From a virus, in the IMG/VR virus record IMGVR_UViG_3300025030_000011, positions 1 through 64,000 of that record: a DNA stretch of 64,000 bases. The stretch is one strand, 5' to 3'. A program made the translations under genes and the position numbers. The notes under the pieces were generated by a model. That model searched no databases, was not told the DNA's origin, and saw only the letters and a program-made list of their open reading frames with translations. Below are positions 40,911 to 48,866 of the stretch, one piece after another. The stretch's first letter is position 1, and each line of letters starts with the position of its first letter.

Positions 40911-42413
40911 TTATACTCCAATCAAATCATTAAATATTGAAGTTTCATTTTCTTCTACTCCATCCAACGCTTGATCTATAATTTTTGATTTAGCTTCTAA
41001 CTCTTTTAAATTATCTTCATCACAAGTATTAATTCCCACAAAATAATAAGCAAAAATACAATCTGCTAATTGACCAATCCGATTAACTCTGTCTTCAGCT
41101 TGGAGATGTTTAGCAGGACTATGTGAAAGTATTTCAATTGTAGCTGTTGCGCTTGCTGCTGTTAACGTTAAACCCGTGCCTGCTGCTATTATATTTCCAG
41201 ACAATAACTTTATTTTGGGATTATTCTGAAATTCCTCTACAGCTTTATTTCTTTCATTTAAAGACATACCTCCATAAATTCTTACAGTATTATCTTTAAA
41301 TTCTTCATATACTAAATCAACTATTTTTCTATGATTTGCAAATACAACAAGCTTTAAACCACTTTCAAGATAATCTTCTATCCAATTCAATGCTGCTTCA
41401 AGTTTACCTAAAGCTGCTGTCTGGGATAGTTTTTCAGAACGTGATAGATGATCTAATGTCCTATCAGCTTTAATTGCTTTATACACATTCATGTTGTCAA
41501 TTTCAAGCGGTATTGCCGTTCTTATCAATCTAGGTAAATCTTTTAGTACATCACCTTTTAAACGTCTTATCATAATAGCAGATAATTTTTGGAAAAGTTC
41601 TGGTATATTTGTTGCCCCATTCTTAGTCATTCCAAAACCGTTTGCCTTTAAATCACAATACCTTTTTGCAAATTCCCATCTACTTGGGAATAAATTAGGT
41701 TCCACAATATTTATTGCGTTATAAGCATCAATAGGTCTATTCTCTATTAAGGTTCCTGTTACTGCAATTACTTTGGGGATATTTTTGGAAAGTTTTATTG
41801 TTGCTTTTGTTCTAGTTGCTTTAATACTCTTTATGGCTTGAACTTCATCAAGTATCAATATTTTTATTCCTGCTGCTTTTAATACAAGGTGCCAATCAAA
41901 TAAAATATCATAGTTTATTATTATGATACCTGTTTTGGGGATATTCTTTATTTCTTGAAATTTTAAATCACCTGAACCGGATAAATAAACCTCTTGTATA
42001 CTTTTCTTTATTTTGCCTGATACAACATAGACTCTGTTTTCTTCCCTACGTTCTAACCACATAAATGTTTCCTTAGCCCAGTTTAATTTTAATGTTGCAG
42101 GACAAACAACTAAAACTAATCTGTCATTAGGATGTAATTGTAAATAACCCAATGATTGGGCAGTTTTGCCCAGACCCATATCATCCCCAAGAATTGCTCT
42201 TCCTTTTTGTCTATCAATAAAATAAACACCGTCTAATTGATAGTCAAAAAGAGGTTTAGCAATTTTGAGGATATGAAAATCTTTAGGTCTATTTAAAGCT
42301 TTATATTTAATTATCTCTCCTGCTTTATTATAACTGTCTTTAGGCTTGCTGGTTTTAGTTATAGCGGGGTTTTTCTTGTTTAGTAATGCTTTGACTTGCT
42401 TTAAATCTATCAT
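40911..42413 (-). CDS. SNF2-family DNA helicase/translocase
   Basis: 500 residues. Motifs: Q-type FDYQLDGVYF, I GDDMGLGKT, Ia VVCPATLKLNW, II LDEVQAIK (DEVQ rather than DEAH), III TGTLIENRP, IV region ALNWIEDYL, V GTGLTLTAA and VI QAEDRVNRIGQ. This is the SMARCAL1-like branch common in phages; it may reanneal or remodel forks. Its start (MIDLKQV) lies 14 bp after Ser-X cassette 3 with GGAGGTATAAAG as ribosome binding site. Confidence 0.88.
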   Translation of the reverse strand: MIDLKQVKALLNKKNPAITKTSKPKDSYNKAGEIIKYKALNRPKDFHILKIAKPLFDYQLDGVYFIDRQKGRAILGDDMGLGKTAQSLGYLQLHPNDRLVLVVCPATLKLNWAKETFMWLERREENRVYVVSGKIKKSIQEVYLSGSGDLKFQEIKNIPKTGIIIINYDILFDWHLVLKAAGIKILILDEVQAIKSIKATRTKATIKLSKNIPKVIAVTGTLIENRPIDAYNAINIVEPNLFPSRWEFAKRYCDLKANGFGMTKNGATNIPELFQKLSAIMIRRLKGDVLKDLPRLIRTAIPLEIDNMNVYKAIKADRTLDHLSRSEKLSQTAALGKLEAALNWIEDYLESGLKLVVFANHRKIVDLVYEEFKDNTVRIYGGMSLNERNKAVEEFQNNPKIKLLSGNIIAAGTGLTLTAASATATIEILSHSPAKHLQAEDRVNRIGQLADCIFAYYFVGINTCDEDNLKELEAKSKIIDQALDGVEENETSIFNDLIGV

Positions 42414-42427
42414 AGCTTTATACCTCC

Positions 42428-42649
42428 TTACCTAGACATAGACCTAGACCTAGATATAGGCCTAGACCCAGACCCAGACCCAGACCTAGACCTAGACCTA
42501 GACCTAGACCTAGATATAAACCTAGACCCAGACCCAGACCTAGACATAGACATAGACATAGAGCCAGACCCAGACCTAGACCTAGAGCTAGACCTAGACC
42601 TAGACCTAGACCTAGACACATTATTTAATATATGTAATGGTATTAGCAT
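42428..42649 (-). CDS. Ser-X dipeptide repeat protein, copy 3
   Basis: 73 residues: leader MLIPLHILNNV, then about 31 units, mainly Ser-Arg and Ser-Gly, with one Arg-Pro-Ile-Ser break shared with copy 4. The start follows the upstream gene's stop directly with only a weak AAAGGA signal, and the TAA leads into the SNF2 gene's ribosome binding site. Coupling to both neighbours is likely. Confidence 0.5.
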   Translation of the reverse strand: MLIPLHILNNVSRSRSRSRSSSRSRSGSGSMSMSMSRSGSGSRFISRSRSRSRSRSGSGSGSRPISRSRSMSR

Positions 42650-42650
42650 T

Positions 42651-42971
42651 TTATTTTTGTTCCTTTGGTAAAGCATGTGTCCATGAATACACATCGACTA
42701 TACTATTTATACTAACACGTACAGGAACATTAACAGGCTCAACTTCGTCCAATACTCCATCATTTATAGCTTGTGTAAATCTCCCACTATCAGCAATCCA
42801 TGCTGCTTCCTCTAAAAATATAAATTTATCCGTCACTTTAAAAATACGACCTGTCAAATGAAATGTTATAGTGCGAATATAAACACATTCATCTACTATA
42901 AAATCTTCATTGTTGTTTTTCATCAAAGCTTTATAAACTTCCCCACGCACATTCACATTTGATTTTGTCAT
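42651..42971 (-). CDS. Conserved phage protein with AAWIADSGRF signature
   Basis: 106 residues. The arrangement TITFHLTGRI, then EEAAWIADSGRF, EVEPVNVPVRV and a final VYSWTHALP is a recognisable phage protein family of unknown function, all-beta, possibly Sm-like. It often accompanies phage DNA-metabolism genes. RBS AAGGAGAC. Confidence 0.75.
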   Translation of the reverse strand: MTKSNVNVRGEVYKALMKNNNEDFIVDECVYIRTITFHLTGRIFKVTDKFIFLEEAAWIADSGRFTQAINDGVLDEVEPVNVPVRVSINSIVDVYSWTHALPKEQK

Positions 42972-43035
42972 TGTTTCAGTCTCCTTTTGTTTTATGATTT
43001 GATTTTATGTTTATACTTTATTTTATTGTAAAAAG

Positions 43036-43309
43036 CTATTTAATTATTTCAAAACCGTAGTAAAATACCCCAGCACAAATTGTATTATTATTGAATTTTA
43101 TGTCGTATAATTCTGAATATGGGCCTAAATGCATATCTCCTATTATCCCCTAATGATATTTACTATATTCAGAATCTTCTATTTCCCAAAGATAGTATTC
43201 AATTAAAATACTATCCATAAAATTAGCTTGAATAATCCCTATATTCAAAGCCCCCCCCCCATGCTATGTTACATCTTTCTTGATAAATTTCTCCTGCCGT
43301 ATAGTCCAT
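43036..43309 (-). pseudogene. Small gene broken by a 10-G tract and an in-frame amber
   Basis: From the ATG at 43,309 the frame reads MDYTAGEIYQERCNIAWGG... into a run of ten G (plus-strand C at 43,251-43,260). With ten G it terminates soon after. With nine or twelve G the frame would continue through a 50-codon product (ending SEYSKYH). After that TAG the same frame stays open for another 38 codons to 43,036. It could be phase-variable, or simply decayed, or a homopolymer sequencing error. Confidence 0.5.
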
Positions 43310-43357
43310 TTTATTGTGCTCCTTTTATTTCCAAATCTATCATAGCTTTATACCTCC

Positions 43358-43615
43358 CTATATAGACCTAGACCTAGACCTAGATATAGGCCTAGACCCA
43401 GACCCAGACCCAGACCTAGACCTAGACCTAGACCTAGACCTAGATATAAACCTAGACCCAGACCCAGACCTAGACATAGACATAGACCCAAAGCTAAACC
43501 TAGACCTAAACCCAGACCTAGACCTAGACCTAGACATAGACCTAGACCCACACCTAGACCTAGACCAAGATCTAGACATAGACACATTATTTAATATATG
43601 TAATGGTATTAACAT
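43358..43615 (-). CDS. Ser-X dipeptide repeat protein, copy 4
   Basis: 85 residues: leader MLIPLHILNNV, then about 37 units with Arg, Gly, Met, Trp, Phe and Cys at X. GGAGCATAAAGCT precedes the ATG. The stop TAG merges into GGAGGTATAAAGCTATG, which opens a 10-codon ORF shared with copy 2's flank. The central part aligns with both copy 2 and copy 3. Confidence 0.55.
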   Translation of the reverse strand: MLIPLHILNNVSMSRSWSRSRCGSRSMSRSRSRSGFRSRFSFGSMSMSRSGSGSRFISRSRSRSRSRSGSGSGSRPISRSRSRSI

Positions 43616-43696
43616 AGCTTTATGCTCCAATTATTGTTAATTATGAAAACCCCTTGGAATATCCCACGGTTTACATTATAGGATTTTTCATTTTGT

Positions 43697-43759
43697 TTAT
43701 CTCCTTTTAAATAGATAATGCAATATTGCTAGGATGATTAATATTAATATGTATTTCAT
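43697..43759 (-). CDS. Possible 20-residue membrane peptide
   Basis: ATG at 43,759 with AGGAGG upstream encodes a hydrophobic helix (KYILILIILAILHYLF) with a KRR end. Very short, but the ribosome binding site is excellent. The surrounding 43,616-43,790 holds nothing else that I can support. Confidence 0.4.
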   Translation of the reverse strand: MKYILILIILAILHYLFKRR

Positions 43760-43790
43760 TTTGCTTACCTCCTGAAGTTTCCCTGTTTAA

Positions 43791-44924
43791 TCATGTAAAG
43801 CTATGCATTTTTACTAATTCGCCCCAAGGGACAGTTCTTCTTGTGTTTTCAGTAGCTACCCAAAGAACTGGAAAATCAGGTTCATCCCCAAAACTGTCAC
43901 ATTCCAAATCCGTGAGATATACACCACAACATGGTAAATCTTCTTGCTTCATGCTCCATGCTATTGCTGGGGCAAAGTCAGTACCACCACCTCCTTTTGC
44001 ATTCAATTTAACCGGTCTATTTTCGCTTGTAAACTCTTCAACATTAGTCACCCTTGTATCACAGTAAATCACCCTTGCTGTTGTGTTGTACTGCGTCAAA
44101 ATGTCGTCAATTTCACTTGCAAACTGTTTTAAATCTTCTTGGTTAACACTCCCAGACGTATCAACATAAATATCAAGTGGTGGCATTTCATGATTATACA
44201 ATGAAGGAAGGATAAAACCAGTCCCCATATATCTTGTGTTAGGGCGTTTCCACGTATAGTCATTTCTTGCTACTTGTTCCACAAAACGGTGTAAAGCCTC
44301 TCTCCAATTTACTTTTGATTCATTCAAATCTGATATTAATCTTGCAAGACTAGCAGGCAATTTCCCGCAAGCTTTAGCTTGATTTGCTGCTTGTGTTGCT
44401 GCTATTTGCCATTCCTGCTGTTGCAGTTCCTTTTCAGATTGACTTGCTTCTTCTGTTGTTTCGTCATTTCCTGTATAGTCTAGAACCTCTCCAGGAAGCG
44501 GCTTATTATCTTGTTGCTGTTGTTTCTGATACAAAATGTTATATACTTCGTCTGTTGTTTTCCCCAGAAAATCTTTATTATACAAATACTCTCCCGGCAA
44601 AACAAAACCAACATCAAGCAAAATAGGATTAATCACATAATCAGCAGCTTGATTATAAATTTTTGCATCTCTGTTGCCTCTATTTACATGATGCCCAAAC
44701 ACACAGTGTAAAACCTCATGAGCATTCAATGCTTTTGTTTCGTCTAATGTGCATTTTTCGATGAAATCAGCATTGTAAATCAGCTTTATTCCATTCGTCG
44801 CAATTGTTTTGCATAGTTCATTATTTTCTTCGATTTGCAGTTTTAATGCAAGTGTTGCAAAAAATGATTCCTCTAAAATTAATGCTGAACGTGCTTTGAC
44901 AATTTTCTTTAATATTTCATTCAT
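43791..44924 (-). CDS. VWA-like protein with N-terminal metallopeptidase domain (DUF2201-like)
   Basis: 377 residues from the ATG at 44,924 (GGAGGGAT upstream). The N-terminal HEVLHCVFGHH is a zinc metallopeptidase-type HExxH motif. The C-terminal half has the VWA MIDAS-type pattern: IYVDTSGSV, then a T in YCDTRV and an YLTDLECD strand. This family pairs with MoxR AAA+ ATPases; a MoxR gene lies 1.6 kb upstream in the same operon. Chaperone-like remodelling of a target complex is the usual idea. Confidence 0.82.
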   Translation of the reverse strand: MNEILKKIVKARSALILEESFFATLALKLQIEENNELCKTIATNGIKLIYNADFIEKCTLDETKALNAHEVLHCVFGHHVNRGNRDAKIYNQAADYVINPILLDVGFVLPGEYLYNKDFLGKTTDEVYNILYQKQQQQDNKPLPGEVLDYTGNDETTEEASQSEKELQQQEWQIAATQAANQAKACGKLPASLARLISDLNESKVNWREALHRFVEQVARNDYTWKRPNTRYMGTGFILPSLYNHEMPPLDIYVDTSGSVNQEDLKQFASEIDDILTQYNTTARVIYCDTRVTNVEEFTSENRPVKLNAKGGGGTDFAPAIAWSMKQEDLPCCGVYLTDLECDSFGDEPDFPVLWVATENTRRTVPWGELVKMHSFT

Positions 44925-44925
44925 T

Positions 44926-45072
44926 TTATCCCTCCATTGAATTATAAAGATATGATTCTTTAAATGTTGGTTTTCTTGTAATTTCAATAAGTAAAAAATT
45001 AGCTTCAATCCATTCAGGATACCAATATTCTGACGCGCTTTTTGTATTGTAATTTTCTATTTTAATAATCAT
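44926..45072 (-). CDS. Small unknown protein
   Basis: 48 residues from an ATG with GGAGGTATAAAG upstream. Trp/Tyr/Glu-rich (YWYPEWIEANF), no motif. Its stop is 1 bp from the metallopeptidase/VWA start, so they are coupled. Confidence 0.55.
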   Translation of the reverse strand: MIIKIENYNTKSASEYWYPEWIEANFLLIEITRKPTFKESYLYNSMEG

Positions 45073-45112
45073 GGCTTTATACCTCCTTTTTATTGGTTTG
45101 ATACTTCTATAA

Positions 45113-45144
45113 TTTGCTATAACCTATAATCAGACTATAGCAAA
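45113..45144. repeat. 9-bp perfect inverted repeat
   Basis: TTTGCTATA (45,113-45,121) and TATAGCAAA (45,136-45,144) with a 14-nt loop. No T-tract follows on the minus strand; it may be an operator or mRNA hairpin. Confidence 0.4.
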
Positions 45145-45154
45145 CTAACAAATA

Positions 45155-45349
45155 TCAATTCCAGACTTTTTTAATAAAGCGACCTGTGGCATATCGCTTG
45201 ACAATAAACTTTGTTCCACCTCTTGCATAAATATAAATCATACCAATTTTATCATTGTCAATTGCAGATTGTACTTTGTTGAGTGTCGCTTTATTCCCAT
45301 GTTGTTTGACAAGCTTTTTCAGTTCCAGAAAAGTAATCGCAGTTTCCAT
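45155..45349 (-). CDS. Small basic unknown protein
   Basis: 64 residues; RBS AGGAGG. Helical N-terminus (FLELKKLVKQHGNKATLNKV), then beta strands with a basic end. Could bind nucleic acid. No assigned family. Confidence 0.6.
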   Translation of the reverse strand: METAITFLELKKLVKQHGNKATLNKVQSAIDNDKIGMIYIYARGGTKFIVKRYATGRFIKKVWN

Positions 45350-45393
45350 TTTAAATCCTCCTTTAATACATTAAAAGGTTTATTAAGTGACTT

Positions 45394-46275
45394 CTACCCC
45401 ATGAAACCAGACATTTGGTCTAAAATCTTTTGCGCTTGTTTTGCCGCCTCTTTCCTTTCTTTTTTATTATCCCGTAAATCTTGGGGATTTAAATCACAGA
45501 TTTTAACCTCAATCTCCTTTCGCATTTCTTCCAATTTTATATCATCCGTTAAATTCAGTTTTGGCAGCATTTCGACTAATTCCATTACATTACCTATCAA
45601 ACTGTTACGAAAAATAGCATCAGGCTCTTTTAACTTTTCTACAACAGCATTTATTTTATCATAGAGGCGCTGCCAAACGTCCTGCATAGCATTATTTATC
45701 GCCTCTTGTATCCTTGTGTTATTTTGCGCTTGCAAGTTTTCCAATTCTTCCTTTTGGAGTGCCATACGGAAATCTTGTGAGATAGGAAGCGGGATAACAT
45801 TTGTGTCAAAATAAAACTTGTGCCGGAGTGACGACAAAACGGGATAATCATTTTCCTTGTACATTTTACCTAGCTCTTTTTGCGCCTTGATTTTGTGGTT
45901 TTCATATTCCTTCAAAAAGTCGTCTACATTGTTTTGTACTATGCTTTTAAACTTCCTCATTCCTTCCGTATAGTCCAGATAATTCATACTTGTTAGTATT
46001 CTATATCCATCATCCGTCCACGGAAGGGTTTGGGAATAATGAAAAATTCTTGCTTGTGCAATTGCACTAGATATAGCTTTTAATGCCTCTTTAGCAACAA
46101 TTGATTTGTAATATGTCCCACTTCCTGGGAGTGCTTCAAAATCGGTTTGGGCCTGATTTGATACTTCTTTATCTTGTTTTCTACCTATCCATTGGCCAAT
46201 ATTCAATGACACTAGCATTGCTTTTTCTGCTAGTTCATTATGTCCAGTTGCTTGTTTCATATTTGATTTAACCAT
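45394..46275 (-). CDS. Helical partner protein of the MoxR-VWA module
   Basis: 293 residues, all helical. It has a NIGQWIGRKQDK motif near residue 25, SLRHKFYFDTNVIPLP in the middle and a long C-terminal coil. It resembles phage proteins (DUF3150-like by pattern, uncertain) encoded between MoxR-like ATPases and VWA/metallopeptidase proteins, exactly as here. Likely the third component or substrate adaptor. RBS GGGGAGG. Confidence 0.6.
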   Translation of the reverse strand: MVKSNMKQATGHNELAEKAMLVSLNIGQWIGRKQDKEVSNQAQTDFEALPGSGTYYKSIVAKEALKAISSAIAQARIFHYSQTLPWTDDGYRILTSMNYLDYTEGMRKFKSIVQNNVDDFLKEYENHKIKAQKELGKMYKENDYPVLSSLRHKFYFDTNVIPLPISQDFRMALQKEELENLQAQNNTRIQEAINNAMQDVWQRLYDKINAVVEKLKEPDAIFRNSLIGNVMELVEMLPKLNLTDDIKLEEMRKEIEVKICDLNPQDLRDNKKERKEAAKQAQKILDQMSGFMG

Positions 46276-46306
46276 GATTTTATATCCTCCCCTTTATAGT
46301 TTTATT

Positions 46307-46546
46307 TCATTCCCTGTAATCGTTATATATTTCTATTGTATCAGTATGTATAACAATTTGACCATATTCTGATATAAAATTTTGCAATTGTTCAAGTGTA
46401 TTTATTTCAATTTCAGGCAATAAATCATCATTTACAAAAATTTCTCCATCTTCATCTTCATCAAAGATAAAACCAAGTTTATGATATTTTTTTATTTCTT
46501 CCATATTTGTGAATAAAGTTTTACACATAATTAATTTGTATTTCAT
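46307..46546 (-). CDS. Small acidic protein
   Basis: 79 residues with a very acidic centre (FDEDEDGEIFVNDD). Lies between MoxR and its helical partner. Could be a DNA mimic or part of the module; no evidence beyond charge and location. Confidence 0.55.
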   Translation of the reverse strand: MKYKLIMCKTLFTNMEEIKKYHKLGFIFDEDEDGEIFVNDDLLPEIEINTLEQLQNFISEYGQIVIHTDTIEIYNDYRE

Positions 46547-46585
46547 GACTTTGTTCTCCTTTTATTTGAGATAGTTTAAATCAGT

Positions 46586-47566
46586 TTAAATCAATGTATC
46601 TTGATGTTTTGCACTCCAGGCAATAAATGCTTTAGTATTGCAGATTGTTTGATTTTGCTTGACCGAATCCCGTATCATCAAAACTTGGAATTCTGGAGGC
46701 ATTCTATCAGTGAATTTTAGTATACGCTCTATTGTGTTTTGACTTGCCTTGCGTGCAAGTCCCAAAGATAATGCATATATAACTGCCGGTTGTGTTGGCA
46801 TTTCAATAGAATCTGGATTCAACAGTATTGCATCGATGCTGGGAAGTTTTGTGTATATCTGCATGAAACCTATAAACTCCGCCGCATAACCTTCACCAAC
46901 AGCCCCTTTATAAGTTTCAAGTTGTAGATGTGCTGGGATATTCATACCCATTAAAGCTCCCAGACTTTCAACAGTTCTGGGACAAGGATTATTTACTAGA
47001 TCGGCTGTGGGGTTGCCGGAATACATCAAACCCGGCCGGAACTTATTGAATGCTACCAATTCGACAGGTAAATTATCAAGCGCCCATGTATCAATCCAGT
47101 CCTCCATATCAAAGGCGACATGTATAATACTGTCGAATCTTGACTTGATAGGTTCAAGCAATCCAGATACCCCGGCCCGGTCTTCACGCCGATTTGTCGC
47201 ACCTATTACAACTACATTTTTATTGTCCTTTACCCTATCTAGGAATGACATTTGAGCCGCTTGCACTGCCGGAGCACCTTGTCCAATATCATCAGCAAAA
47301 ACAATATGCAGTTTATCAGCATTAAAAATACGTTCTAACTCCCCAAAAGGTTTTATTTCCGGTTTACCGTCAATGATACATGGCAAACCTTTGAAATCTG
47401 TTGGATCACTGATAGAACCGTAAATCACGGTCAAATCAGCATTCAGTTCTTTTTGTACTTCCTTCACAATTGCTGTTTTGCCAATACCTGGGGGGCCAAC
47501 AAGCAATACACGACGACTAGCGTTTATACAGGCTGTTAAAATTGTTTTACAATCTGAAATTTTCAA
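46586..47566 (-). CDS. MoxR-like AAA+ ATPase
   Basis: 326 residues. Walker A GPPGIGKTA, Walker B HIVFADDIGQG, sensor 1 VIGATNR, and an arginine-finger region PIKSRFDS. MoxR ATPases act with VWA proteins as metal-cofactor insertases or complex-remodelling chaperones. The downstream order (acidic protein, helical partner, small proteins, VWA/metallopeptidase) makes a compact RavA-ViaA-like module. Confidence 0.85.
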   Translation of the reverse strand: MKISDCKTILTACINASRRVLLVGPPGIGKTAIVKEVQKELNADLTVIYGSISDPTDFKGLPCIIDGKPEIKPFGELERIFNADKLHIVFADDIGQGAPAVQAAQMSFLDRVKDNKNVVVIGATNRREDRAGVSGLLEPIKSRFDSIIHVAFDMEDWIDTWALDNLPVELVAFNKFRPGLMYSGNPTADLVNNPCPRTVESLGALMGMNIPAHLQLETYKGAVGEGYAAEFIGFMQIYTKLPSIDAILLNPDSIEMPTQPAVIYALSLGLARKASQNTIERILKFTDRMPPEFQVLMIRDSVKQNQTICNTKAFIAWSAKHQDTLI

Positions 47567-47637
47567 GACACACCTCCAAATTTAAGTTTTAAGCCGTTGT
47601 TTTAGCAATCGGCTATATACTGCTATTACTTTTTGAT

Positions 47638-47706
47638 TTAATAGCCTTGACGGATAAACCAGATACATACAATGATACAAATTAAACCACCTATTGACAT
47701 AAACAT
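47638..47706 (-). CDS. Possible 22-residue membrane peptide
   Basis: ATG at 47,706 with GGAGG upstream; one hydrophobic segment (SIGGLICIIVCIWFI). Size is below the usual calling limits. The rest of the gap 47,567-47,709 holds a weak AGCCG/CGGCT hairpin only. Confidence 0.4.
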   Translation of the reverse strand: MFMSIGGLICIIVCIWFIRQGY

Positions 47707-47709
47707 GTT

Positions 47710-47964
47710 TTAAACCTCCTTAGATTTAATATATAGAGCATCCCAAATACCTTCTAACATATAATACATTTCTTTTGCTGTTAATCTGTTATTTATTTCT
47801 CTAACAATATATCCACTACAATTATCAAGAAAATATCCACCAATATTCCATTCCCAGCCTTTTGCATTTCCTACATCTCTAAACTGCCCAAACGGTTTGT
47901 TCAACAGAGTGCAAATTAAAGCTAGTTTTTTGTTTAGCATTTCTTTAGTTATACGATATGCCAT
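47710..47964 (-). CDS. Small unknown protein
   Basis: 84 residues from the ATG at 47,964 (AAAGGAG upstream; an ATG six bases earlier sits too close to it). NKPFGQFRDVGNAKGWEWN and a helix with LTAKEMYYMLEGIWDAL recall phage proteins that end in such a helix. No function. Confidence 0.6.
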   Translation of the reverse strand: MAYRITKEMLNKKLALICTLLNKPFGQFRDVGNAKGWEWNIGGYFLDNCSGYIVREINNRLTAKEMYYMLEGIWDALYIKSKEV

Positions 47965-48051
47965 AACCATCTCCTTTTATTTGGGGTTTGTTGTTTCTAT
48001 CGAATGCCTGAAACCTCATAAATACCAGGCATTCTAACAAGCAACAAACAT

Positions 48052-48747
48052 TTATTTAACAATGTGGTACTTTCCTTTATCATCTTTAGTGATAAATCCT
48101 GTCAATAGAAGTAGTGGGATGCTGGAACTTGTGACAGTATTAACAAATGATTTTCCAGCGTCCCCACTTGTTTTATTTTCATGTTTCATAAATAAATCTT
48201 GGGCACGCTCTATGATTTCCTTTTGAGTACCACCCTTTTTCAATGCATCTACTAATGCATGACTTCTGGAGTATTTATCTTTTTTGACAGGTTTCACTTT
48301 TGCTGCCAGCTTGTCTTTTGCCGCTTGCTTTTCTTTGCTTATAACTTTTTCTTGCTTTACAGGTTTGCTTGCCACTGGTTTTACTGCATCAGGCTTGCTG
48401 GTTTTACCTGTAATGGGTTTTATTTCTTGTCTTCTGTCGTTACCTGCCCTTTTATCCGTAACAGCTTTGGCAGGCTTTACAGGGGTTTTCTTTACGTCTG
48501 TTTTCTTTGTTGCCGGTTTCACGGTTTCTGCTTTAACGGGTTTTACTGTTTTTGAAGGAATAGCGGGATTTGTTTTTTTACCTTTTGCTGTGGTTGTCTT
48601 TTCCATGGTTTCATTCTCCTTTTTGATTTTAGTGTGTAGTTTCTCAATTTCTAATTCTGTCATTTCCCCAAGTTCAAGTTTTGCATTTACTTCTGTCATG
48701 CCGTTTAATACAAAATGCTGATAAACCATTTCTTGGATTTTGTTCAT
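48052..48747 (-). CDS. Lys/Pro-rich repeat protein with C-terminal helical domain
   Basis: 231 residues. Residues about 45-150 consist of TVKPVKAETVKPATKKT-type repeats, strongly basic. The last 75 residues (HALVDALKKGGTQKEIIERA) look like a small winged-helix or SAP-like domain. Architecture parallels the protein at 30,514-31,503. A DNA-binding role is plausible. Confidence 0.65.
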   Translation of the reverse strand: MNKIQEMVYQHFVLNGMTEVNAKLELGEMTELEIEKLHTKIKKENETMEKTTTAKGKKTNPAIPSKTVKPVKAETVKPATKKTDVKKTPVKPAKAVTDKRAGNDRRQEIKPITGKTSKPDAVKPVASKPVKQEKVISKEKQAAKDKLAAKVKPVKKDKYSRSHALVDALKKGGTQKEIIERAQDLFMKHENKTSGDAGKSFVNTVTSSSIPLLLLTGFITKDDKGKYHIVK

Positions 48748-48762
48748 TGCTCCCCCTTCCTT

Positions 48763-48840
48763 TTAGAGTGACTTCCTTACGTTGCTTGCCAGCCGGATCG
48801 TCTCTTTACTGCGTCCAGTTTCAACCTGTTTTTTATTCAT
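48763..48840 (-). CDS. Possible 25-residue basic peptide
   Basis: ATG at 48,840 with AGGAGG upstream; sequence NKKQVETGRSKETIRL is polar and basic. Slightly GC-rich codons. Low certainty. Confidence 0.4.
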   Translation of the reverse strand: MNKKQVETGRSKETIRLASNVRKSL

Positions 48841-48866
48841 CTGGTTTGTTCCTCCTTCCTTTAAAT

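Noticed and set aside
43036-43309. Genome-wide TAG or TGA recoding, suggested by broken frames at 43 kb and 34 kb
   Set aside because: Long essential genes read cleanly in the standard code, and both TAG and TGA end well-defined genes elsewhere.
39412-43583. CTAGAC-type arrays as CRISPR repeats
   Set aside because: The unit is 6 bp with no spacers and no cas genes nearby.
42418-43587. Leu-Gly repeat ORFs (minus) and Asp-Leu repeat ORF (plus) over the hexamer arrays
   Set aside because: They are open only because the hexamer has no stop in those frames; they lack the conserved leader and ribosome binding site seen in the Ser frame.
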